Shown here: in pieces, positions 1 through 6,978 of the stretch
How positions within the stretch are numbered: position 1 is the stretch's first letter
How the letters are laid out: every line of letters starts with the position of its first letter
Source: Deltaproteobacteria bacterium
GTDB taxonomy: Bacteria > Desulfobacterota > DSM-4660 > Desulfatiglandales > Desulfatiglandaceae
Reading direction: 5' to 3'
NCBI GenBank assembly: GCA_003646995.1
Contig: QMLZ01000006.1
Location: 1-35,889 of the forward strand
DNA length: 35,889 bases
Notes under the pieces: generated by a model
Told to the model about the DNA's origin: nothing
Seen by the model: the letters and a program-made list of their open reading frames with translations, nothing else
Databases searched by the model: none
Translations under genes and position numbers: made by a program

Positions 1-8
1 CGCTTGAA

Positions 9-473
9 ATGGTCGCTCAAAACCGCCATGTAGAAGTTCTTATAAGGAGACTGCCCGGATCCGAGGGGCTTCCTTTGCCACGGTACGAGTCAGAGGGTTC
101 ATCTGGAATGGACCTGAGAGCTGCCGTGCGGGAGCCGGTGGTGTTAAAACCCGGCGACATAAGGCTCATTCCTACTGGCCTGGCAATATCTCTCCCTTCG
201 GGCTATGAGGCGCAGATAAGACCGCGTAGTGGCTTGGCGCTACGCTATGGTGTAGGGATGGTCAATTCTCCCGGTACAATTGATTCAGACTATAGGGGGG
301 AGATAGGTGTAATCCTTGTGAACTGGGGCTCAAAGCCCTTTGTAATCAGCCGCGGACAAAGGATAGCTCAGATGGTAATTTCAAAGGTTTATCACGCAAG
401 CCTCAAAGAAGTTGATGTTCTGGATGAGACGAAGAGAGGGAGTGGTGGCTTTGGGCACACAGGGCTCTTGTGA
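9..473 (+). CDS. dut: dUTP diphosphatase (dUTPase)
   Basis: Hydrolyses dUTP to dUMP and pyrophosphate, which keeps uracil out of DNA and supplies dUMP for thymidylate synthesis. All five motifs of the trimeric dUTPase family are present in order: GMDLRA (33-38), RPRSGLA (71-77), a [10 protein letters not shown] block holding the catalytic Asp (from 89), RGQRIAQMV (115-123) and the glycine-rich C-terminal [10 protein letters not shown] (143-152). The 154-residue length is normal. The first ATG lies 9 bases from the window edge and the frame stays open to the edge, so a slightly longer N-terminus cannot be excluded; the spacing from ATG to motif 1 is nevertheless typical. The WalJ-type hydrolase gene follows after 9 bases, so the two are probably co-transcribed. 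Confidence 0.95.
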   Translation: MVAQNRHVEVLIRRLPGSEGLPLPRYESEGSSGMDLRAAVREPVVLKPGDIRLIPTGLAISLPSGYEAQIRPRSGLALRYGVGMVNSPGTIDSDYRGEIGVILVNWGSKPFVISRGQRIAQMVISKVYHASLKEVDVLDETKRGSGGFGHTGLL

Positions 474-482
474 GTTGACGGG

Positions 483-1265
483 ATGAGATTCTCAGTACTT
501 GGGTCCGGAAGCAGCGGAAATGCCTCCTATGTGGAAACGAGGGAGGCAAGAATTTTAGTCGATGCTGGGCTTAGTTGTAAGGAAATTGAAAAGCGGCTTG
601 GCTTGTTGGGGATAGGGGCTGGGGAAATAGATGCCATTGTAGTCACCCACGAGCATATTGATCATGTTAGGGGGGTGGGGGTTTTTGCAAGGCGCTACGG
701 GATCCCTGTGCTGATGAACAAGGCGACTTTTGCCCGTTGCAGAAATGTGGTGGGCAAGATCCCCATACCGCTATTTTTCAATACCGGAGACATTCTAACG
801 TTTAAGGATATGAACCTCCATTTTATAACAAAGTGCCATGATGCGGCCGACCCAGTGGCCCTGACCATGACTTCCGATGGATGTAAGCTCGGAGTAGTTA
901 CTGATTTGGGCCGGGTGACCTCTCTTATATTGGACAGTGTTCAGGGATGCCGAGGGTTGATTTTGGAGTTCAACCACGACCTTGAAATGCTGGACAGAGG
1001 CCCGTATCCCTTTGAGTTGAAGCGCAGAATACGTGGACCTGATGGTCATCTTTCCAACCATGATGCAGCAAGGCTGCTGGGCGAAGCTATTGGCAATGAG
1101 CTCTCCGTGCTTGTCCTTGCGCATTTAAGTGAGGTCAACAATACAGAAAAACTCGCCTTGGAGGAGGCGATTCGGGCGATTGAGGGGAAGGGCAATAACG
1201 TTGACACAGTCATCGTCAGCACTCAGCATTATGCTATGCCGGTCGTATCTATGGATGCAGGATGA
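483..1265 (+). CDS. MBL-fold metallo-hydrolase, WalJ/YycJ family
   Basis: A metallo-beta-lactamase fold protein of about 260 residues. The N-terminus opens with the strand-loop LGSGSSGNA, typical of the YycJ/WalJ group, and the metal motif THEHIDH lies at 55-61. Further His residues occur in downstream blocks (for example NHD near 162 and AHLSEVNNT near 219), as expected for a dinuclear metal centre. Characterised WalJ-like proteins are nucleases or phosphodiesterases linked to DNA repair or replication, but the substrate cannot be read from this sequence. The gene sits 9 bases after dut. Only a weak purine-rich stretch precedes the ATG, so translation may be coupled to dut. Confidence 0.85.
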   Translation: MRFSVLGSGSSGNASYVETREARILVDAGLSCKEIEKRLGLLGIGAGEIDAIVVTHEHIDHVRGVGVFARRYGIPVLMNKATFARCRNVVGKIPIPLFFNTGDILTFKDMNLHFITKCHDAADPVALTMTSDGCKLGVVTDLGRVTSLILDSVQGCRGLILEFNHDLEMLDRGPYPFELKRRIRGPDGHLSNHDAARLLGEAIGNELSVLVLAHLSEVNNTEKLALEEAIRAIEGKGNNVDTVIVSTQHYAMPVVSMDAG

Positions 1266-1275
1266 CTTGGATGTA

Positions 1276-1479
1276 ATGAAAAAGAATAAGAAGGGATACA
1301 GGGAGAAGAAGAAAAAAACGTATGTGTGTTCCTGTTGTGGAAGGGTCCAGCCCTTTTGCTGGACCTGCCCGTGTGGATTCCAGATTTGTAACGAGTGCAT
1401 GGAGGAGAACCTATGGGGACTGACCTGCAGTGGCGTGAACTGGCAATGCCCTGATTGTGGTTCGCTGCGTCCTTTCTGA
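1276..1479 (+). CDS. Small Cys-rich, probably zinc-binding protein
   Basis: About 67 residues from ATG 1276. A very basic N-terminus (MKKNKKGYREKKKK) is followed by a dense set of cysteines: CSCC, CWTCPC, CNEC, then a single C and a final CPDC. This pattern suggests two interleaved zinc ribbons or knuckles. An in-frame ATG at 1255 would add seven residues and overlap the hydrolase gene; neither start has a strong Shine-Dalgarno site. The gene begins 10 bases after the stop of the hydrolase. I do not recognise a named family. A role as a nucleic-acid or protein adaptor is only a guess. Confidence 0.6.
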   Translation: MKKNKKGYREKKKKTYVCSCCGRVQPFCWTCPCGFQICNECMEENLWGLTCSGVNWQCPDCGSLRPF

Positions 1480-1533
1480 TCCGACTATAAGTTTGTCCAC
1501 CGCTGGTAACCAATGATTCGATAAGAGAAGGGT

Positions 1534-2397
1534 ATGATCAGGTTTACAAAGGAGAAACCGTTCGTGGTTTGCATTCCTGCAGGCCGTCCTCCTATGTGGT
1601 TTCTAGGCTTGACTCTTGTCCTTGTCTTCTTAACCTCTTGTGCTCAGGTACCATTGACGCAGCGAAAAAGCCTGCATCTGGTACCAGATCGAGAGGTGCT
1701 TGCCTTAAGCTTTCAACAATACAGAGACGTGATCAGGAAGGCCAAGTTGTCCAATGATGAAGAGAAGCTAAAGATGGTGAGGCGAGTAGGTAGGCGTATC
1801 GCCAAGGCTGCGGAACAGTTCCTTCGAGATGAGGGCCTTGGGCAGGAGGTAAAAAATTATCATTGGGAGTTTAACTTAATCGACAATGACAAGGTAGTTA
1901 ATGCCTGGTGTATGCCGGGAGGGAAGGTTGCAGTTTATACCGGAATCTTGAAATACACCAAGGACGAAGCTGGACTCGCGGTAGTTCTTGGGCATGAAGT
2001 GGCCCACGCCATTGCTCGGCACGGCAACGAACGTATGAGTGAGGCATTGCTGGCAAACCTTGGGGGAATGGCTCTTTCTGCTGCTCTTGCCAGTAAACCT
2101 GTTGAGACCCGTCAACTCTTTATGGCTGCCTTTGGGCTTGGGGCCAACGTGGGCTTTCTCTTGCCTTACAGTAGAGTACAAGAATCCGAGGCTGACCGCA
2201 TAGGGGTGATGCTGATGGCGAGGGCGGGTTACGATCCCAGGGTTGCGCTATCATTTTGGGAAAGGATGAGTAAGGCAGGTAGAAAGCGACATCCGGAATT
2301 TCTGTCTACGCACCCTGCGCCAAAGACAAGGATTAGAAATCTCAAGGTGTATATCCAAGAGGCCTTACCATACTACAAGAAAGAAAAGCCATTATAG
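1534..2397 (+). CDS. M48-family metalloprotease, predicted lipoprotein
   Basis: A zinc peptidase of 287 residues. The hydrophobic stretch at 21-35 ends in LTSC (Cys36), a plausible lipobox, so the mature protein is probably tethered in the periplasm. The catalytic motif HEVAH is at 154-158, followed by an RHGNERMSE continuation, and the third zinc ligand is the Glu of ESEAD (about 219). This places it with the M48 BepA/LoiP/YcaL-like proteases, which degrade or assist outer-membrane proteins. A TPR region like that of BepA is absent, so it is closer to the short LoiP type. An internal ATG at residue 21 would give a more normal signal peptide; the first ATG has a GAGAAGGG stretch just upstream. 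Confidence 0.88.
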   Translation: MIRFTKEKPFVVCIPAGRPPMWFLGLTLVLVFLTSCAQVPLTQRKSLHLVPDREVLALSFQQYRDVIRKAKLSNDEEKLKMVRRVGRRIAKAAEQFLRDEGLGQEVKNYHWEFNLIDNDKVVNAWCMPGGKVAVYTGILKYTKDEAGLAVVLGHEVAHAIARHGNERMSEALLANLGGMALSAALASKPVETRQLFMAAFGLGANVGFLLPYSRVQESEADRIGVMLMARAGYDPRVALSFWERMSKAGRKRHPEFLSTHPAPKTRIRNLKVYIQEALPYYKKEKPL

Positions 2398-2432
2398 GGG
2401 AACCGTGAAGGGACTACAGTTGGGGGTTTGTA

Positions 2433-2963
2433 ATGGAACAAGGGATTGTTGATAGCTATTTTTTTGCATTGGTGAGGGTGATAGATGCTATTTACAAAGA
2501 TGAGGAAGACTTGGGGGATATTCTCTATTTTGTAGTGTCCCTGGCCGCCGAACTTACAGGGGCCAAAGGAAGCACCATCAGGGTGCTCGAACACGGTACC
2601 TTTGACTTAAAGGTGGTTAGCAGTTACGGCCTAAGCAAGGATTACCTTGACTCCGGGGCCATTGATCACGGCAAAAGCATCACGGAAATCTTGCAGGGTG
2701 ACATAATTATCATCAATGATTTCGAGAATGATCAAAGGATTCAAAATGCCGAGGCAGCTCGAAAAGAAGGGCTCAAGTCAGTGATAGGGATTCCCTTTAC
2801 AGTGAATGAGACCACCTATTCTATCTTGAGGGTTTATTACCCAACCAGAAAGATTCCAACCCATGATGAAATGGAGTTCCTAAATAGTTTGGGAAAACTC
2901 AGTTGCTTGGCGATAGAGAGGGCCGCAATCGGTAAAATGCGTGCCGGAGGCGAGTCGGTGTAA
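2433..2963 (+). CDS. GAF-domain protein
   Basis: 176 residues that are almost entirely one GAF domain: an N-terminal helix, then a region running from ILYFVVSLAAELTGAKGSTI to a closing SLGKLSCLAIERAAIG helix. The block SITEILQGDIIIINDFENDQ is the usual GAF core. There is no attached kinase, cyclase or HTH domain, so it is a stand-alone sensor or a partner subunit. A GGGGG stretch lies upstream of the ATG. trmL follows after 9 bases. The ligand is unknown. Confidence 0.8.
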   Translation: MEQGIVDSYFFALVRVIDAIYKDEEDLGDILYFVVSLAAELTGAKGSTIRVLEHGTFDLKVVSSYGLSKDYLDSGAIDHGKSITEILQGDIIIINDFENDQRIQNAEAARKEGLKSVIGIPFTVNETTYSILRVYYPTRKIPTHDEMEFLNSLGKLSCLAIERAAIGKMRAGGESV

Positions 2964-2972
2964 GGAAAGCAG

Positions 2973-3473
2973 GTGGGCAAGAGCGTCAAAGACATATGTC
3001 ACCGGCGGATCAAAAATCCTTATCTCAATGTGGTCTTGTATCAGCCTGAAATCCCCTCCAACACCGGAAATATCGCCAGGCTTTGTGCTGCCGCCGAGTT
3101 GCCACTTCATTTGATACACCCTTTGGGATTCAAGTTGGACGACAAGCACCTTAGGCGGGCCGGACTTGATTATTGGCCAGAAGTGGATGTGAGAGAGCAT
3201 GTTTCATTTGAGGCCTTTATTGAAGCCGTGGGGGCCAGTGCCCAGATAGTATGTTTCAGCAGGCACGCATCTGAGATCTATATTCATGCGCGGGTAGAGC
3301 GAGGTGCACTATTGCTGTTCGGCCCTGAAACCAGGGGGTTGCCTCCGGAGATTAGAAGTACTTATCCCTGTTACCGGGTTCCTATATGGGGCAAGGTGAG
3401 AAGCCTTAATCTTTCAACAACAGTTGGAATTGTCACCTACCATTATCTCTCCAGATTAAAAAGCTTTGAATAA
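2973..3473 (+). CDS. trmL: tRNA (cytidine/uridine-2'-O-)-methyltransferase
   Basis: A SPOUT-class methyltransferase that, in the TrmL family, methylates the ribose of wobble nucleotide 34 in certain leucine tRNAs using S-adenosylmethionine. Recognised from PEIPSNTGNIAR (25-36), FGPETRGLP (116-124) and RSLNLSTTVGI (143-153), which make up the trefoil-knot cofactor site. The GTG start follows an AAGGAAAG Shine-Dalgarno stretch and gives about 16 residues more than the shortest family members. It is the last gene of this plus-strand run and converges on the minus-strand operon that ends at 3500. Confidence 0.92.
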   Translation: MGKSVKDICHRRIKNPYLNVVLYQPEIPSNTGNIARLCAAAELPLHLIHPLGFKLDDKHLRRAGLDYWPEVDVREHVSFEAFIEAVGASAQIVCFSRHASEIYIHARVERGALLLFGPETRGLPPEIRSTYPCYRVPIWGKVRSLNLSTTVGIVTYHYLSRLKSFE

Positions 3474-3480
3474 TTAACCG

Positions 3481-3499
3481 GCAGGCGGAATAAGCCTGC
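3481..3499. terminator. Weak hairpin between convergent operons
   Basis: The 6-bp inverted repeat GCAGGC / GCCTGC with a 7-base loop fills the gap between the trmL stop and the stop of the minus-strand methyltransferase gene. No T-run follows on either strand, so it is at best a weak or Rho-assisted bidirectional terminator. Confidence 0.35.
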
Positions 3500-4582
3500 T
3501 CATGATGCCTGCTGAGCTTTATCGGCTTTCCTATGTCTTAGCGCACGAGATAGTTCACTCAAGAGATGTGTAGCCCGCGTGGCAGTGTCCGGGGTCATGG
3601 TTCCCATTCCACATGCTGGTGTAAGCAATGAGCGGGCCTGAAGGATTTCCATATCCACACCGGACCTTATTAGTCGTTCCATCCCGTTTTCGAGTTGTGT
3701 TATCAAGGATCGCACCGTTTCCTGACCGGTAAATTCACTCGTGGGCACAATTCCCCAAGCTATAAAACCTCCTCTGTCCAAGAATTCCTTGATGGCTTTA
3801 TCATAAAGCAGAAAGTAGTCCATATAGCCATTGGCATCAAAGCTAATGATATCCGTCCCGGTTTCCAATAGCATTGCCCAGTCTGTATTGCCGCAACAGT
3901 GAATTCCAACCAGTGCGTTTGTCCTTTTTTTCAGAAAGTCGATTGTTGTTCTTAATATCTCAATTACCTTTTCCCTTGAAATTGGGGAAAACGCCGATCC
4001 AAAGCCTGATAAATATGGTTCGTCAAAGAACAGAACCGGGTATCTCCCGCTCTTGGATAGCTCTTTCACCTGCCACAGGGCCTTTATGGATATGGCGTTT
4101 GCCATCGCTTCCAAGATTTCTGCATCGTAAAGCACCGCCTTGCCGTCAGAGCCCTTGACGGAAGCGGTAAAAGTAATGGGGCCCACGACTTGGCCTTTTA
4201 TGAACTGCTGGTTGTTATTTCCTGATTCTAGCGCAAGGATCCTGAGCATCGTATACAGCCCAGGGGCATATTGTTCACTTACTGCAAAGTAGTCCGTATC
4301 TTCGGCCATAAACCTCTCGTAAAATTCCACCAATTCTTTTTCTTTGTTCATACCCGCGGAGATGCGCACTTCCTTGGATTCTAGGTCAACCCTCACGAGG
4401 GGTAGACCTTCGGTAAATTGCAGTGTCATATCCTCTACCGGGGATCTTTTCACAAATTGAGGCCAAAAAGGAAGTTCAGGAAATTGGAGGATTATATGTC
4501 TGCATGTAGTTTCAATATCCAGGTACGGTACACTTCCTATCCCAGTGGCCAAGAATCGCAAGGAACTGCGCTCACAGGGCAC
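3500..4582 (-). CDS. MetE/UROD-fold methyltransferase, stand-alone core domain
   Basis: 360 residues with the fold of the C-terminal half of cobalamin-independent methionine synthase and of uroporphyrinogen decarboxylase-like methyltransferases. The N-terminus has the family block ATGIGSVPYLD, FFDEPYLSG (about 185-193) resembles the conserved DEP block of MetE, HCCGN supplies a His-x-Cys pair (H228, C230), and TPACGMG supplies a downstream Cys (C324). Together these are the zinc ligands expected to activate a thiol substrate. There is no folate-binding N-terminal half, so the methyl donor would have to be a methylated corrinoid protein or another carrier. It is the last gene of the exbB operon and overlaps the TPR gene by 11 bases. 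It could be a core methionine synthase or a methyltransferase for another thiol. Confidence 0.72.
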   Translation of the reverse strand: MPCERSSLRFLATGIGSVPYLDIETTCRHIILQFPELPFWPQFVKRSPVEDMTLQFTEGLPLVRVDLESKEVRISAGMNKEKELVEFYERFMAEDTDYFAVSEQYAPGLYTMLRILALESGNNNQQFIKGQVVGPITFTASVKGSDGKAVLYDAEILEAMANAISIKALWQVKELSKSGRYPVLFFDEPYLSGFGSAFSPISREKVIEILRTTIDFLKKRTNALVGIHCCGNTDWAMLLETGTDIISFDANGYMDYFLLYDKAIKEFLDRGGFIAWGIVPTSEFTGQETVRSLITQLENGMERLIRSGVDMEILQARSLLTPACGMGTMTPDTATRATHLLSELSRALRHRKADKAQQAS

Positions 4583-5348
4583 GGTTCATCTCCTGAATTT
4601 TTCCAAGCCACGTGGACAACACTGCTATTAGTTTTTCTTTGCGGATTGCGGTGTCGTCTTGAGGGAAAATTTCTTCAGCTAATGATTCATCATGGACCTT
4701 CTGCTCTGCCAGGGCCCTAAGTTCTTCAAGGCGCTTCGCTGCTTCGTGATCCTCGGGATGACGCTCTAAAACACTTTCGTATATGGAAATTGCCTCTTCT
4801 ATTTGGCCCTGGTTAAAATAGATTTCGGCGAGCGTAGGGGTTGCCAGCTCTTGGAGGCTTGATGGCTCAGGTGATGAAGCCGATGTGGTTTCTTCGGGTG
4901 GCACTGCCTCGTGTTCACCCATTTCTTCTTCAAGAACCGCCGCTTTTTCGGCCGGTTGCAATTGACGCAAGAGTTCAGCCGCCTCTTCATCGTCAGGACA
5001 ATGGGCTATGTATTTATTAAGGGCCTCGATAGCATCCTCACTTCGGTTGTTCCTCGCATATAACTCTGCAAGTTTTTTAAACAACATTGCAAATGAATCG
5101 AGCTTGGCACAGGCCTGTGCCAGCATGTCTTCTGCCTTGCCTAGGAAACCGGCTTTTTCATATGCCTGAGCAAGAATAATCATGAGGGATACGTCATCGG
5201 GGTCTGCTGAGATGGCCCTGGTGGCCTCCTGAATAACCCGGCCATAGTATCCTTCTGTCATCAACTTGTTCAGAATTATACGTATTGTGCTTGGTGATGG
5301 GCTCCTCGAAAGAATTTCTTGAAAGATGTCGTTATTTTCCATTGTCAT
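4572..5348 (-). CDS. TPR-repeat protein
   Basis: About 258 residues from ATG 5348, which has GGAG eight bases upstream; the longer open frame runs back into the ftsB-like gene without a ribosome site. Several tetratricopeptide units can be seen: one near the start (GRVIQEATRAISADPDDVSL), two following (GKAEDMLAQACAKLDSFAML and SEDAIEALNKYIAHCPDDEE), and one after an acidic, Glu/Pro/Ser-rich linker (IEEAISIYESVLERHPEDHE). It probably acts as a scaffold for protein-protein contacts. No signal peptide is seen, so it is likely cytoplasmic. Its start overlaps the end of the FtsB-like gene and its end overlaps the methyltransferase gene, which implies tight translational coupling. Confidence 0.8.
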   Translation of the reverse strand: MTMENNDIFQEILSRSPSPSTIRIILNKLMTEGYYGRVIQEATRAISADPDDVSLMIILAQAYEKAGFLGKAEDMLAQACAKLDSFAMLFKKLAELYARNNRSEDAIEALNKYIAHCPDDEEAAELLRQLQPAEKAAVLEEEMGEHEAVPPEETTSASSPEPSSLQELATPTLAEIYFNQGQIEEAISIYESVLERHPEDHEAAKRLEELRALAEQKVHDESLAEEIFPQDDTAIRKEKLIAVLSTWLGKIQEMNRAL

Positions 5349-5694
5349 CAGCCGTACTCCCATGGGCTCGTTTTGTTTCGAGTTGAGGCTCTTCTGGCAG
5401 GTTTTTGAATCTGTAAATGATCTCATTTTCTTTAACCAATCCCAATTCCTGCCTGGCCACCTTTTCCACGTATGCGGGATCTTTCTTTAATCTTCGGATT
5501 TCTTCCATAAGTTCTTTATTTTCTTTTTTCAATTTCTTGATTCGATCAACATATTTTTGCCTTTCAAGGTCCATTTTGTATAAGTTTATCACACCCCTTT
5601 TACTGAGTCCTAGCCATGCAAGGAAAGGCAAGGTAACACAGAACAACACCAAGGCTGCCTTTAGCAACGGCCTTCTTTTTTTTATCCTTTTCAT
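5332..5694 (-). CDS. FtsB/DivIC-like septum formation initiator
   Basis: About 120 residues. A basic N-terminus (MKRIKKRR) is followed by one membrane helix (about 9-28) and a long charged coiled coil (about 37-70), then a C-terminal block, PAYVEKVARQELGLVKENEIIY, that is characteristic of FtsB/DivIC. These bitopic proteins join the FtsL/FtsQ divisome complex. The ATG at 5694 is preferred because it directly precedes the basic segment and follows the ExbD stop by 31 bases; a longer frame back to 5751 overlaps exbD. FtsB is more often found near eno or pyrG-type housekeeping genes, so its place in an exbBD operon is notable. Confidence 0.8.
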   Translation of the reverse strand: MKRIKKRRPLLKAALVLFCVTLPFLAWLGLSKRGVINLYKMDLERQKYVDRIKKLKKENKELMEEIRRLKKDPAYVEKVARQELGLVKENEIIYRFKNLPEEPQLETKRAHGSTADDNGK

Positions 5695-5725
5695 GGGTAA
5701 AAGAGCCCTGCAACAGGTTCGGAAT

Positions 5726-6133
5726 TTATTGGGACTTCCATCTGGCCGCAATAATGATAGACCTTACCCCCGCAGACTTGGCCGCATCCATCACATCCAC
5801 GACTCGGCCATGCCTGGTGTCTTGATCGGCCTGGAGGACCATATGTACTATCCCATTTTCCTCAACGAGTTTTGCCATTTTAGCTTTCAGTTGTTTTATG
5901 GTGAGTTTCTTGCCGCTGAAATAAATCTTGCCTGTTCGATCCAGTAAAACCGTGACTCGCATTTCTTGGGTATTGAAAACCTTTTGGCTCACTTTTGGGA
6001 GCTTGATGCGAACTCCCGAGGCAATCTCAAAATGGGAAGTGAGCATAAAAAAGATCAACAAGAGAAAGACAATATCAACCAAGGGTGCTATCCCCAGCCG
6101 GGGCTCTTCCTCTCTGGCCTTGCTGAACTTCAT
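5726..6133 (-). CDS. ExbD/TolR-type energy-transducing protein
   Basis: 135 residues. A short cytoplasmic N-terminus is followed by one membrane helix (about 13-33), PLVDIVFLLLIFFMLTS, carrying the protonatable Asp20 essential in ExbD/TolR, then a periplasmic domain. It partners the ExbB/TolQ protein encoded immediately upstream to form a proton channel that powers a TonB- or Tol-type envelope machine. No tonB, tolA, tolB or pal gene is in the window, so Exb versus Tol assignment stays open. Confidence 0.9.
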   Translation of the reverse strand: MKFSKAREEEPRLGIAPLVDIVFLLLIFFMLTSHFEIASGVRIKLPKVSQKVFNTQEMRVTVLLDRTGKIYFSGKKLTIKQLKAKMAKLVEENGIVHMVLQADQDTRHGRVVDVMDAAKSAGVRSIIIAARWKSQ

Positions 6134-6169
6134 CTGAGCAGCACTCCCAAAATAAAATCTTGAAGGTGT

Positions 6170-6793
6170 TTATATGGCCTTTTTGCTCTCACTGTACTTT
6201 TCCATCAGCTCCACAAGCCTAATAGAGTTTTCTTCCATTTCGAATATCAGGGAGCCTGCCTTGTCTTTGATTATCCTATAGCACACAAGAGTGGGTATGG
6301 CCACACAAAGGCCTGCGGCCGTGGTTATCAAGGCCTCAGCTATTCCTCCGGCAAGGGGAGCTGGATTGCCTATCCCTTGAACCGAGATGGCGTTAAAGGT
6401 CTTAATCATGCCGGAAACTGTTCCTAGTAGGCCCAGAAGAGGGCTGAGATTGGCTATGGTGTTTAAAATACCCACATTCTTCTCAAGTACTGTTGCCTCT
6501 CGTGAGCCCCTTTCTTCTATGGCTTCTTTAACAAGCCACATACCCTTTCCGGTATTTCTGAGACCAGCAAGAAAGATTTTGGCGATTGATGACATGTCGC
6601 TCTGACAGAGGAATATCGCCTCTGACAACTTTTGTTTTTTCAGAAGATCTTCAATTTTTTTGATGAAATCTTCGGGGATTATATTCTTGCGCCGCAGCAC
6701 CCAAAGACGCTCAAGAAAGACGGCCAGCGCCACTATGGAGCAGAATATAATGGGATACATGAAGATGCCGCCCTTTACTATTAGGTCTACCAT
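6170..6793 (-). CDS. ExbB/TolQ/MotA proton channel family protein
   Basis: 207 residues with three membrane helices (about 12-30, 107-130 and 150-172). The conserved family segments are LSPLLGLLGTVSGMIKTF before the cytoplasmic-to-membrane turn and AGGIAEALITTAAGLCVAIP in the last helix, including the Thr pair next to the ion path. It forms the channel with ExbD. The ATG follows AAGGAGAAAAG, a strong Shine-Dalgarno site. It is the first gene of a five-gene minus-strand operon that continues with ExbD, FtsB-like, TPR and MetE/UROD-like proteins. Confidence 0.92.
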   Translation of the reverse strand: MVDLIVKGGIFMYPIIFCSIVALAVFLERLWVLRRKNIIPEDFIKKIEDLLKKQKLSEAIFLCQSDMSSIAKIFLAGLRNTGKGMWLVKEAIEERGSREATVLEKNVGILNTIANLSPLLGLLGTVSGMIKTFNAISVQGIGNPAPLAGGIAEALITTAAGLCVAIPTLVCYRIIKDKAGSLIFEMEENSIRLVELMEKYSESKKAI

Positions 6794-6864
6794 CTTTTCT
6801 CCTTATTTATCCTTGGGCTCCCGACTCCTGCTCTCAACATATTTATAGACATCGGATAATACAT

Positions 6865-6892
6865 ATCATATCCTAATTAAAATGGGAAACAA
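6865..6892 (-). promoter_or_regulatory. Candidate sigma-70 promoter of the exbB operon
   Basis: Read on the minus strand, TTGTTT is followed by 16 bases and TATGAT. The -10 box matches five of six consensus bases and the -35 box three of six. It lies about 70 bases upstream of the exbB-like start in an A/T-rich gap shared with the divergent gene at 6979. Confidence 0.4.
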
Positions 6893-6978
6893 TTGAAAGG
6901 GGGCTCCCATAACTTCCTACTGGTTCATCCTGACTTAGAGTTTTACGCCCGAAGTTTTGAGCAGTGGATAGGTATGAG

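Noticed and set aside
1129..1275. Long form of the small Cys-rich protein starting at 1129
   Set aside because: It would overlap 137 bases of the WalJ-type gene in another frame, and its first 49 residues look like out-of-frame translation.
6838..6963. tRNA or other stable RNA genes in the larger gaps
   Set aside because: No TTCGANNC-type T-arm with a pairing acceptor stem was found by eye in this or the other gaps; a tRNAscan-SE/Infernal run would settle it.
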